A stretch of 10,764 nt of DNA from CALFMR01 sp035550595. Its GTDB lineage: Bacteria; Acidobacteriota; Vicinamibacteria; Vicinamibacterales; SCN-69-37. The notes under the pieces were generated by a model. The model worked only from the letters and a program-made list of their open reading frames with translations, had not been told where the DNA came from and made no database searches. Position 1 is the first letter of the stretch, and each line of letters starts with the position of its first letter. The DNA is taken from NCBI GenBank assembly GCA_035550595.1, contig DASZOV010000171.1:1-10764 (forward strand), in the 5' to 3' direction. The position numbers were made by a program, and so were the translations under genes. Positions 1-8,402 of the stretch are shown here, one piece after another.

Positions 1-1
1 C

Positions 2-2278
<2,277 letters not shown>

Positions 2279-2304
2279 TGAGATCCGGACCGTACGGACC
2301 ACGC

Positions 2305-2334
2305 CGGACAAAAGTCAGACAATTGCCGTAAGAT
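2305..2334 (+). promoter_or_regulatory. Possible sigma70-like promoter of the diheme cytochrome gene
   Basis: CGGACA (2305-2310) and TAAGAT (2329-2334) each match four of six consensus positions of -35 and -10 hexamers, with an 18-bp spacer. They lie 30-60 bp upstream of the cytochrome ATG, in the only locally less GC-rich stretch of this 85-bp gap. The match is weak and could be chance. Confidence 0.25.
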
Positions 2335-2351
2335 AGGCGGGCTCGTCCGTC

Positions 2352-2357
2352 GGAGGG
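2352..2357 (+). promoter_or_regulatory. Ribosome binding site of the diheme cytochrome
   Basis: GGAGGG sits 6 bases before the ATG at 2364. This is a near-ideal Shine-Dalgarno sequence and fixes the start codon. Confidence 0.8.
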
Positions 2358-2363
2358 ACCCGC

Positions 2364-2972
2364 ATGCGTGATCGTGTCGGTTTGTTTTTGACCGGTTCCT
2401 CGGTCTTCATCGCAGCGCTGGCGATTTCGGCCGCCCCCGCTGTCGTTCCCCAAGACGCGCCGTCCGCCCCCGCCGCTCAGGCGCGTGGCGGTGGCCCCAA
2501 CGCTCCGCCCAAGAATCTCAAAGTCCTGCCCAAGGAGTGGACGACACGCCAGGTCGGGACCGTGATGCAGACGTTCACTCAGAGCCTCGGCGTGCGCTGC
2601 GATTACTGCCACGAAGAGGATCCCAACGCGCCGCCGCCAGGCCCTGGCCGCCCGCCGCGGCTCGACTACTCGCTCGACGGCAAGAAGGAAAAAGACATCG
2701 CGCGCGACATGATCAAGATGGTCATGGAGATCAACGCGAACTACGTCAAGAACGTGGGCGACGCGAACGAGCCCGAGAAGGTGAGCTGCTTCACCTGCCA
2801 TCAGGGCGACAAGAAGCCGGCGTTCACGCCGGCCAACGGATGGGAACGTGGCGGCTTCAGCCTGCTGCCGGCCGGTCCGCCCATGCCGCCGCGCCGCGGT
2901 GGTCCGGGCGCGGGCCCGGGTGGTCCCGGCGGCCCTGGTCCAGGTCCCGCGCAACCTCCCTCTGGAAACTGA
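2364..2972 (+). CDS. Secreted diheme c-type cytochrome (photosynthetic-reaction-centre cytochrome-like)
   Basis: This is a 202-residue exported cytochrome that should carry electrons in the periplasm or at the envelope. The N-terminus has a basic start (MRDR), a hydrophobic stretch (residues 7-28) and an Ala/Pro linker. Two covalent haem motifs are visible: CDYCH at residues 79-83 and CFTCH at 142-146. Met68 and Met121 stand at distances before the haem motifs that resemble the axial Met ligands of reaction-centre cytochrome subunits (CytoC_RC family), and the framing residues NLKVLP and GVRCDYCH are typical of the short two-haem relatives found in Acidobacteriota. No photosynthesis gene is nearby, so the family name does not imply phototrophy. 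The tail (about residues 170-202) is almost entirely Gly and Pro. The electron partner is unknown. It has a strong ribosome binding site and ends before a large hairpin facing the convergent cytochrome operon. Confidence 0.85.
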   Translation: MRDRVGLFLTGSSVFIAALAISAAPAVVPQDAPSAPAAQARGGGPNAPPKNLKVLPKEWTTRQVGTVMQTFTQSLGVRCDYCHEEDPNAPPPGPGRPPRLDYSLDGKKEKDIARDMIKMVMEINANYVKNVGDANEPEKVSCFTCHQGDKKPAFTPANGWERGGFSLLPAGPPMPPRRGGPGAGPGGPGGPGPGPAQPPSGN

Positions 2973-2980
2973 TTGACGAC

Positions 2981-3023
2981 CGCGGTGCCGTCGTGAGACG
3001 TCAGGTCTCGCGACGGCACTGCG
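2981..3023. terminator. Large hairpin between convergent genes, likely bidirectional terminator
   Basis: Arms 2981-2999 and 3005-3023 pair over 19 bp with only two wobble positions (2984/3020 and 2994/3010), around a 5-base loop. The element lies between the stop of the diheme cytochrome (2972) and the stop of the converging cytochrome c gene (3039). It has no run of U after either arm, so it is not a textbook intrinsic terminator; it may instead stabilise both 3' ends or work with Rho. Confidence 0.65.
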
Positions 3024-3038
3024 ACATCTTCATCCGTC

Positions 3039-3482
3039 CTACCGCCGCAGCGTCTTCACGTACTGAATCACCGTCCACACGTCGTCGCGAGTGATGTCCG
3101 TTTTGAACGCGGGCATCTTCGGATCGTGGCGGCCGTTCCAGATCTTGTAGAACATCACGCCGTCCGGGTTCCGCGACGCGCGTCGGCCGTCGGTCAGATC
3201 GCCTGGCGGATGGTCCGGGTCCGCGTCCGGGCCATTGCCGACGCCCGTCGCGCCATGACAGTGGCGGCACTTCGACTCGAAGATCTTCTTGCCCTTCGCG
3301 ACGATCTCCGGACTGTCGGCGAGCGGACTCTTCTCGTCAGCCGCGTTCTGCGGGATCTGCCAGCCGCTCGATCGCGACTGCGCCGCTGCCGCGCCGACGT
3401 CGGCGCGCGCGGCGATGACCGCCGTGAGAGTGAGGGCCGCTGGCGCAAGAAGCAGCGCGGCCAGATGAGAACGTGAAGACAC
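3039..3482 (-). CDS. Monohaem cytochrome c (class I, cytochrome c6/cbb3-like fold)
   Basis: A 147-residue exported class I cytochrome c. The signal sequence spans about residues 1-28 (hydrophobic LAALLLAPAALTLTAVIAA). A single haem motif CRHCH lies at residues 72-76, preceded by the usual helix GKKIFESK. The distal methionine is Met123 in PKMPAFK, and a final helix (DDVWTVIQYVKTLR) completes the fold. The start codon is GTG at 3480-3482, directly downstream of the TGA of the haem-binding gene (6 bp gap) and in the same frame as that TGA. The nearest Shine-Dalgarno, GGGAGG, is inside the upstream gene with a rather long 13-base spacing, so translation is probably coupled. It is the last gene of the DUF5777-CHRD-haem-binding-cytochrome cluster. 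It likely passes electrons in the periplasm, perhaps to or from the neighbouring haem-binding protein; the partner is inferred. Confidence 0.88.
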   Translation of the reverse strand: MSSRSHLAALLLAPAALTLTAVIAARADVGAAAAQSRSSGWQIPQNAADEKSPLADSPEIVAKGKKIFESKCRHCHGATGVGNGPDADPDHPPGDLTDGRRASRNPDGVMFYKIWNGRHDPKMPAFKTDITRDDVWTVIQYVKTLRR

Positions 3483-3488
3483 GAGGAT

Positions 3489-3956
3489 TCAATCGCCTCC
3501 CGACGCCAGTCGATCCGCCTCGGTACGAGTCCAGTCGCACAGCGTCGTGATGTCGGCCGCCGACAGCCGCGCCTTCGGGTGCAGCAGCCGGTACGGCCAG
3601 ATGGGCATGTCGCCGGACGATGCGCGCTTGCAGGCGTCGTCGAGCATGTCGGCGCGGTCGAACGGGTTGTAGGTGCGCCACTCGGAGAAGTTCATGTGCG
3701 AGCGGCCCTTGTTCACGTCATGCGCGACGAGGAGCGAGACGGGCGGCACCGACGCGTACCACGGCCAGCGTGTCTCGTCCGAGTGGCAATCGAAGCAGGC
3801 CTCGCGCATGACGGACACGACCGGCGCGGGCACGGATCCGACGTCGAGCGCGGCCGTCGGGTCGACGGCCGGATTCGTGCGATCCGGTCCGAACGCCGCG
3901 CTGGCCGCGACAGCCGCTACGACGGCCGCCGCGGCCAGCCCCACGCCTCGGTGCAT
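3489..3956 (-). CDS. Exported haem-binding domain protein (Haem_bd family)
   Basis: A 155-residue protein with an N-terminal Ala/Val-rich export or anchor segment (residues 5-22). It contains one CXXCH motif, CFDCH at residues 54-58, followed by SDETRWPWY, which is typical of the Haem_bd family. Further on, NFSEW and GDMPIWPYRLLHP (Met117 as probable distal haem ligand) also match the family's conserved core. Members occur widely in Bacteroidota and Acidobacteriota next to cytochrome c genes. The exact redox role is not established. The start ATG (3954-3956) is 11 bp after the stop of the CHRD lipoprotein gene, and the stop is 6 bp before the cytochrome c start, indicating co-transcription. 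Only a weak Shine-Dalgarno-like GGACGG precedes the start. Confidence 0.85.
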   Translation of the reverse strand: MHRGVGLAAAAVVAAVAASAAFGPDRTNPAVDPTAALDVGSVPAPVVSVMREACFDCHSDETRWPWYASVPPVSLLVAHDVNKGRSHMNFSEWRTYNPFDRADMLDDACKRASSGDMPIWPYRLLHPKARLSAADITTLCDWTRTEADRLASGGD

Positions 3957-3967
3957 GACCCGTCCGT

Positions 3968-4525
3968 TCAGCGCGTCGCCGCGACGAGCTGGCCACGCGA
4001 CGCGCCGCCCGGATTGAGCTGCGTGTGCACGTTGAAGTAGTACGCCGACGGGTTCGCGATGATGGCCGTCGCATCGGAGGCGTTGATGCCCTGCCCCGTC
4101 TTCGTGAACGAGCCGCTGCCGTCGGCGAGCGTCACTTCACCAGACGCGAGCCCCGAACCGACGAGGACGCCGCCGCTCTCACCCAACGCGCCCGGATGGA
4201 TGTGCGCAGCGGTGAGGACCGTTCCCGGCGGGAAGCCAGCGAGCGTCACGGCGAAGTCCACCGTCGAGCCGCTCGTGATCGCGCCGCTCGCGTCGCGAAC
4301 CGGATGAATCGTGATCGTCGCCGTGCCCGTGCCGTTGGCGTCGGCGTTCGTGATGGGCGGCACTTCATTGGATGCCGCCATCTGCGCGGTGAAAACCACG
4401 TCAGCCGGCGCTGACGGGGGCGTGGGACTGGTCGGCGTCTGCCCGGCGGTCGAGTTGTCGTCGTTGCACGCGCCAGAGACCAGCGCGAGCGCAAGCAGGC
4501 CGACGATGAGCGTGGAACGCGTCAT
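3968..4525 (-). CDS. CHRD-domain lipoprotein
   Basis: A 185-residue lipoprotein. The signal peptide ends in the lipobox VSGAC, so Cys20 is probably acylated and the protein membrane-anchored facing the periplasm or outer membrane. A Pro/Thr/Ser linker (about 24-41) leads to a CHRD domain (about 43-184), recognised by NEVPP, GTGTATITI, the central TAAHIHPG with His108 and His110, and the closing YYFNVHTQ with GASRGQL. CHRD domains were named from chordin; in bacteria they are found in secreted proteins of unsettled function. I chose ATG at 4525 because AGGAGTG lies 9 bases upstream; an in-frame GTG at 4537 overlaps that Shine-Dalgarno and is unlikely to be the start. It lies 24 bp downstream of the DUF5777-like barrel gene and 11 bp upstream of the haem-binding gene. 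Confidence 0.88.
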   Translation of the reverse strand: MTRSTLIVGLLALALVSGACNDDNSTAGQTPTSPTPPSAPADVVFTAQMAASNEVPPITNADANGTGTATITIHPVRDASGAITSGSTVDFAVTLAGFPPGTVLTAAHIHPGALGESGGVLVGSGLASGEVTLADGSGSFTKTGQGINASDATAIIANPSAYYFNVHTQLNPGGASRGQLVAATR

Positions 4526-4534
4526 GGGCTGTGT

Positions 4535-4541
4535 CACTCCT
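4535..4541 (-). promoter_or_regulatory. Ribosome binding site deciding the CHRD gene start
   Basis: AGGAGTG on the minus strand, 9 bases before ATG 4525. It contains the alternative GTG start at 4537 within itself, which argues against that upstream start. Confidence 0.75.
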
Positions 4542-4549
4542 GTGATGGA

Positions 4550-5506
4550 TTAGAAGAACTTCCGTGCGAGGTTGAAGCCGAGGTAGAGCGCGTGCGACGT
4601 GCCGCCGCGCGCGATCTGCGCGTCGGTCGTGCCGAACGTGTTCGTGAAGGTCAGCGCGAAGACGTGACCGCCGACGCGCGTCTCGACGCCGAAGCCGTAC
4701 TCGGTGACGTCGGGCGCGTAGCCCGCTGCGCGCGGCGACAGTTCGCCGACCAGGTACATCGCGGACGTCACCCGCGCCCGTCCGCCGATGCCGACGTAGA
4801 ACGTGTTGCGCCGCGGACTCCCGAGGATGGCCGCGGCCGTGTTGCCGACCCAGGTCGGCACGACGTACGCCGCGTAGCGGTTGGCGATCTTCCGCGAGAT
4901 CACCGCGCCCACCGCCGGCGCGTACTGTTGTTGGAAGTTGTTCGTGCCTTCAATCGACGCCGTCGCCGACACGGAAATGGGCAGCGACGCACTCTGGTGC
5001 AGCGCGTCGTACTTGCCGTGGATCTGAATCGTCTTGCTGAAGTTCGTGCGATAGACGGCGACCTGCGCGTGCCGCGTGACGCCGTAGCGGTATTCGAAGC
5101 CGATCGTCGCGCCCTGATCGAGGCCGAACAGATTGCTTGCTTGTTCGCCGAACGATCCGCTACGCAGGTTGCCGGCGAAGCGGTGCGTCAGGCGGAAGTT
5201 GCCCTTGTGTCTCGGCAACCGCAGCGTCGTCGGCAGGTTGATGATGGCGTAGTCCGTCTCCGCCGGATCGAGGACAGCCTCGTCGTCCTCATCGTTATCG
5301 TTGGTGGCCGCCGGTGCTTGCGCCGACGTGCTGGATGTAGAGGCAGCCTGACTTGTTGTCGCCGTCGCGGTCGAGACGGCTGTCGCGGCCGCGCTGGACG
5401 CGGGCGTCGAGGAAGAATCGGCAGGCCCGGCAAGCGCCGGACGCGGGAGGAGTCCGATCAGAAAGATCGCGGGAATCCATGACAAGCGAAGAGAGAGAGC
5501 TCGCAC
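4550..5506 (-). CDS. DUF5777-like outer-membrane beta-barrel protein
   Basis: A 318-residue predicted outer-membrane barrel. The N-terminus is a signal peptide (residues 1-26, probably cut after PALA). It is followed by an unusual Ala/Ser/Thr-rich stretch (about 30-68) and a short acidic run NDNDEDDE (69-76). From about residue 85 the chain alternates polar and hydrophobic residues with glycines and aromatics in many short strands, and it ends in Phe-Phe, as outer-membrane barrels do. The segments LPTTLRLPRHKGNFRLTHRF and FGLDQGATIGFEYRYG resemble the DUF5777 family from memory; a profile search was not possible. The function of that family is unknown. The start is GTG at 5504-5506, with an in-frame TGA just three codons upstream; no clear Shine-Dalgarno is seen, and a start a few codons later is possible. 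It is the first gene of the four-gene minus-strand cluster with CHRD, haem-binding and cytochrome c genes. Confidence 0.72.
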   Translation of the reverse strand: MRALSLRLSWIPAIFLIGLLPRPALAGPADSSSTPASSAAATAVSTATATTSQAASTSSTSAQAPAATNDNDEDDEAVLDPAETDYAIINLPTTLRLPRHKGNFRLTHRFAGNLRSGSFGEQASNLFGLDQGATIGFEYRYGVTRHAQVAVYRTNFSKTIQIHGKYDALHQSASLPISVSATASIEGTNNFQQQYAPAVGAVISRKIANRYAAYVVPTWVGNTAAAILGSPRRNTFYVGIGGRARVTSAMYLVGELSPRAAGYAPDVTEYGFGVETRVGGHVFALTFTNTFGTTDAQIARGGTSHALYLGFNLARKFF

Positions 5507-5656
5507 GAGCGCTCATCACGGCAAGCCGCGTGCCGAACCGCCATCGGCCCATTCCGCCGTCGCCGGCCTCTGCCGCTTACGCGCCGCGAAAGCCGCTTTC
5601 GTCGTGCGTTTACGCGCCGATGCAGCAAGGCGTCCTCTTGCGATACCGTCTCAGTC
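5507..5656. promoter_or_regulatory. Divergent intergenic region with spaced direct repeat and small hairpin
   Basis: This 150-bp gap must hold the promoters of both the barrel/cytochrome cluster (-) and the lyase-family gene (+). I see no convincing -35/-10 pair on either strand. TTACGCGCCG occurs twice, at 5577-5586 and 5610-5619, exactly 33 bp apart. Between the copies lies a 6-bp perfect hairpin, CGAAAG-CCG-CTTTCG (5587-5601). Confidence 0.4.
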
Positions 5657-6472
5657 ATGGCCGATCGTTACAGCGTGTTCCGCGAGCTCCACCGCACCGG
5701 ATGTTTCGTCATCCCCAATCCCTGGGACGCGGGCAGCGCCCGCATGCTCGAGCGGCTCGGGTTCCCCGCGCTCGCGTCGACGAGCGCCGGCTTCGCGTGG
5801 TCGTGCGCGCGGCCGGACCATGACGTGTCGGTCGACGAGGTCCTCGCGCATCTGCGCACGCTCGTCGCGGAGGTGACGGTGCCGGTCAACGCCGACTTCG
5901 AAGATGGCTTCGCCGCCGATCCGGTCGACGTCGAGACGCACGTGGTGATGGCGGTCGAGACGGGTGTCGCCGGGTTGTCGATCGAAGATTCGACCGGCGA
6001 TCCGCTCGATCCGTTGTACGAAGTCGGGCTCGCGGCCGATCGCGTGCGCGCTGCGCGAGCGGCGATCGATCGCAGCGGACGCGACGTCATTCTCACCGGC
6101 CGATCCGAAGGCTTCATCGCCGGCCGACCCGACCTCGACGCGACGATTCACCGGCTGCTCGTCTACGCGAGCGCGGGCGCCGACTGCCTCTACGCGCCCG
6201 GTCTCCGGACGAAGGAGGAGGTTGCCGCCGTCGTCCGAGCCGTCGCGCCGATTCCCGTCAACGTGCTGGCGGGCAGCTTCGCAACGGTCGCCGAGCTGGC
6301 CGAGTTGGGCGTCCGCCGCGTCAGCGTCGGCGGCGCACTCGCGCGCGCGGCATGGAAGGGTTTCCTCGACGCCGCCCAGGAAATCGCGACCGACGGCACC
6401 TTCACGCGCCTCGCGCAGGGCGTTCCAGGCAAGACGCTGAACGAGGCCTTCGAGGCGCCGGAAGGGGAGTAG
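5657..6472 (+). CDS. Isocitrate lyase/phosphoenolpyruvate mutase superfamily protein
   Basis: A 271-residue cytosolic enzyme of the PEP mutase/isocitrate lyase superfamily, a (beta/alpha)8 barrel that makes or breaks C-C or C-P bonds beside a carbonyl or carboxylate using Mg2+. Visible family marks are PNPWDAGSARML (21-31), the strand end VNADFEDGF (78-85, with Asp80 and acidic neighbours as likely metal ligands), LSIED (107-111), ILTGRSE (145-151, Arg149) and PVNVLAG (200-206). The Lys-Cys-Gly-His loop of isocitrate lyase and 2-methylisocitrate lyase is absent after Glu110-Asp111 (STGDPLDPLY instead), so neither activity should be assumed. The substrate cannot be named. The length suits the short PEP_mutase subfamily. 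The start is ATG at 5657 with no good Shine-Dalgarno. It is a single-gene unit, divergent from the cytochrome cluster and convergent with the histidine kinase. Confidence 0.85.
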   Translation: MADRYSVFRELHRTGCFVIPNPWDAGSARMLERLGFPALASTSAGFAWSCARPDHDVSVDEVLAHLRTLVAEVTVPVNADFEDGFAADPVDVETHVVMAVETGVAGLSIEDSTGDPLDPLYEVGLAADRVRAARAAIDRSGRDVILTGRSEGFIAGRPDLDATIHRLLVYASAGADCLYAPGLRTKEEVAAVVRAVAPIPVNVLAGSFATVAELAELGVRRVSVGGALARAAWKGFLDAAQEIATDGTFTRLAQGVPGKTLNEAFEAPEGE

Positions 6473-6517
6473 CGCGCGACCGAAACACGTGTCGCCGCGC
6501 CGTCGAAGACGTGCCGT

Positions 6518-7615
6518 CTACTCGCTCACTACGACGGGCAGCGTGATCGTCATCGTCGTGCCCTCGCCCGGCGTGCTCGCGGCCGTGACGTCACCGCCGT
6601 GTGCGATCACGAGCTTGCGTGCGATGGCCAATCCTAGCCCCGACCCGCGCGATCCATCGCCCTTGTAGAAGCGGTCGAAGATCCGCGGCAGATCGTCGGC
6701 CGGAATTCCGTCGCCGGTGTCGCGCACGCGAACCGTCATCCGGCCGTCATCGCATGACGCGTCGATCGAGATGGCGTCGCCCGCGTTGGTGTGCTGCAGT
6801 GCGTTCGCCACGAGATTGACGAGGACCTGGCGCAGGCGCACCGGATCGACGTCGATGGGCGGCAGACGTGCGGGCGCGTGGACGTCGAGCGTCACGCCAG
6901 TCGCGTCGGCCTCGGCGCGGAAGGTCGTCGCGACGTCTTCCGCGAGATGCACGATGTCGGTGGGCTCGCGCGCGAGGACCAGCGCGCCACTGTCCGCGTT
7001 GGCGAGCGTGCGTAGATCTTCGACGAGCCGTCCCAACACGCGTATCTCCTCGAGGATCTCGCGCAGCCGCGCCTCGTCGCGCGCGTACACGCCGTCGATC
7101 AGGCCTTCGACACGACCCTGCATCACGGTGAGCGGCGTGCGCAGCTCGTGCGCGACGTCCGCCACGAGCTGCCGGCGCGCCTCGTCCTGCTCGCGCAGAC
7201 GCGCGGTCATGAGATTGAACGCGCGCGTGACCGACCGCAGGAACGGCGGTCCGCCCTCACGCACGTGGACGGAGAAGTCGCCGTCACCCACGCGATCGGC
7301 GGCGCTGATGAGACTGCCGAGCGGGCCGCCCGCGCGCCAGGTGGCGCGCATGACGATTGCCATCCCCACGACGATGAGGACCACGATGGCCAGCGCGCCG
7401 GCCGCCACGGGCGCGGCGTGCAGATTGATGCCGGCCCGAGCCGCGCCGCTCGACAACAGATCCGCCAGACCGATCGCCGCGAGCACGATCAGCAACACGA
7501 GCACCGCCACCAGCCGGCGGATCACTCGTGGCCCGCGACGCCAGGCGTGACCGGGACGCCATGGCTCGTTCTCGGGCCACCACGGCGGCCGGTGAGAGAG
7601 GCGGGGACGAGTCAC
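6518..7615 (-). CDS. HAMP-domain sensor histidine kinase (BaeS-like), probably intramembrane-sensing
   Basis: A 365-residue inner-membrane histidine kinase partnered with the response regulator upstream. Order of parts: a cytosolic Trp/Pro-rich N-terminus with PPWWPENEPWRP (10-21), TM1 (about 34-55), an extracytoplasmic loop of only about 14 residues, TM2 (about 70-90), HAMP (about 91-144), then HisKA with the H box VADVAHELRTPLTV (phospho-acceptor His156). The ATPase domain shows the N box NLVANALQHT (267-276), G1 DTGDGIP (299-305), F box RIFDRFYKGD (311-320) and G2 GSGLGLA (324-330). All catalytic motifs look intact. The start is GTG at 7613-7615, overlapping the regulator's TGA by 3 bases, so translation is coupled. 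The tiny loop leaves no room for a periplasmic sensor domain. The signal is unknown; envelope or metal stress is only a guess from BaeS relatives. Confidence 0.93.
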   Translation of the reverse strand: MTRPRLSHRPPWWPENEPWRPGHAWRRGPRVIRRLVAVLVLLIVLAAIGLADLLSSGAARAGINLHAAPVAAGALAIVVLIVVGMAIVMRATWRAGGPLGSLISAADRVGDGDFSVHVREGGPPFLRSVTRAFNLMTARLREQDEARRQLVADVAHELRTPLTVMQGRVEGLIDGVYARDEARLREILEEIRVLGRLVEDLRTLANADSGALVLAREPTDIVHLAEDVATTFRAEADATGVTLDVHAPARLPPIDVDPVRLRQVLVNLVANALQHTNAGDAISIDASCDDGRMTVRVRDTGDGIPADDLPRIFDRFYKGDGSRGSGLGLAIARKLVIAHGGDVTAASTPGEGTTMTITLPVVVSE

Positions 7616-8292
7616 GGTTCGCAGAACTTGTAGCCGACGCCGTACACCGTCGCGATGTACGGCCGCCCGCGCCCGCCGGGATCGAGCTTGCGCCGGATGT
7701 TCTTGATGTGCGTGTCGATCGCGCGTTCGAACGACTCGACGGCCGTGCCGCGAACGACGTCGAGCAGTCGCGCGCGCGTGAAGACGCGTCCAGGCTGCCG
7801 CGCGAGCGCGGCGAGAAGATGAATCTCGGTGGACGTGAGATCGATCGTCTCCGTACCTCGCGCCACGGACATCCGGTCGACGTCGATCGTGAGATCCGCG
7901 GCGCGCACGATTGCACCAGGCTGCACGCCGGCAGCCGCGCGGCGAAGCACGGCCCGCACGCGCGCCACGAGCTCGCGAGGACTGAACGGCTTGACGACGT
8001 AGTCGTCGGCGCCGAGATCAAGTCCCTTCAGCCGATCGGTTTCCTCCGCCCGGGCAGTCAACATGACGATCGGTACGTCCGACTCGCGGCGGAGGACGCG
8101 CGCCACCTCGAAGCCGTCGACGCCGGGCAGTTTCAGATCGAGGACGACGAGCGCCGGCTGGCGCGCCCGCGCCAGCTCGAGCGCGGCCGTCCCGTCGCCA
8201 GCCGTGACGACGGCGTATCCGGCGCGCTCGAGATAGTCTCGCGCGATCTGCGCAATCCGTGGCTCATCGTCGACGACGAGGATCGTGGTCAT
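7612..8292 (-). CDS. OmpR/PhoB-family response regulator (BaeR-like)
   Basis: A 226-residue DNA-binding response regulator. The receiver domain (1-115) has the acidic pocket VVDDE (6-10), phospho-acceptor Asp52 in VVLDLKLPG, switch Thr79 in MLTA, and Lys101 in VVKPF. The C-terminal winged helix (about 125-224) has the expected DLTSTEIHLLAALARQPG and the wing YIATVYGVGYKF. The length is usual for the family. It should be phosphorylated by the kinase encoded directly downstream (3-base overlap) and then bind direct-repeat sites; a repeat with the right geometry lies upstream of the small membrane-protein gene at 8878-8894. The start is ATG at 8290-8292; no strong Shine-Dalgarno is seen. A 110-bp gap with a strong hairpin separates it from the upstream small gene on the same strand. 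Confidence 0.95.
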   Translation of the reverse strand: MTTILVVDDEPRIAQIARDYLERAGYAVVTAGDGTAALELARARQPALVVLDLKLPGVDGFEVARVLRRESDVPIVMLTARAEETDRLKGLDLGADDYVVKPFSPRELVARVRAVLRRAAAGVQPGAIVRAADLTIDVDRMSVARGTETIDLTSTEIHLLAALARQPGRVFTRARLLDVVRGTAVESFERAIDTHIKNIRRKLDPGGRGRPYIATVYGVGYKFCEP

Positions 8293-8356
8293 GACCGGCC
8301 AGGCCGATGCGTGGAGAGCGACGCTCGATCATTGCACGCGACACGCGCGTCCGCGA

Positions 8357-8387
8357 CGCCAGGGCGGCGGCGAGGCCGCGCCTGGCG
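8357..8387 (-). terminator. Hairpin between small membrane-protein gene and response regulator
   Basis: CGCCAGG (8357-8363) pairs with CCTGGCG (8381-8387), and GCGGC (8364-8368) with GCCGC (8375-8379), leaving a 6-base loop and one bulged G. This is 12 bp of almost pure GC stem, 15 bases after the small gene's stop. No U-run follows, so it may be a partial terminator, an attenuator or an mRNA-processing barrier that makes the small gene more abundant than the kinase pair. Confidence 0.4.
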
Positions 8388-8402
8388 CCGTGACGCATCG
8401 AA

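Noticed and set aside
4526..4537. Upstream GTG start for the CHRD lipoprotein
   Set aside because: It overlaps the Shine-Dalgarno that is well spaced for ATG 4525, and the signal peptide is better formed from the ATG.
6507..6519. AGACG-TGC-CGTCT hairpin between lyase and kinase genes as a terminator
   Set aside because: The stem is only 5 bp with no T run and it overlaps the kinase stop codon; too weak to call in the 45-bp convergent gap.
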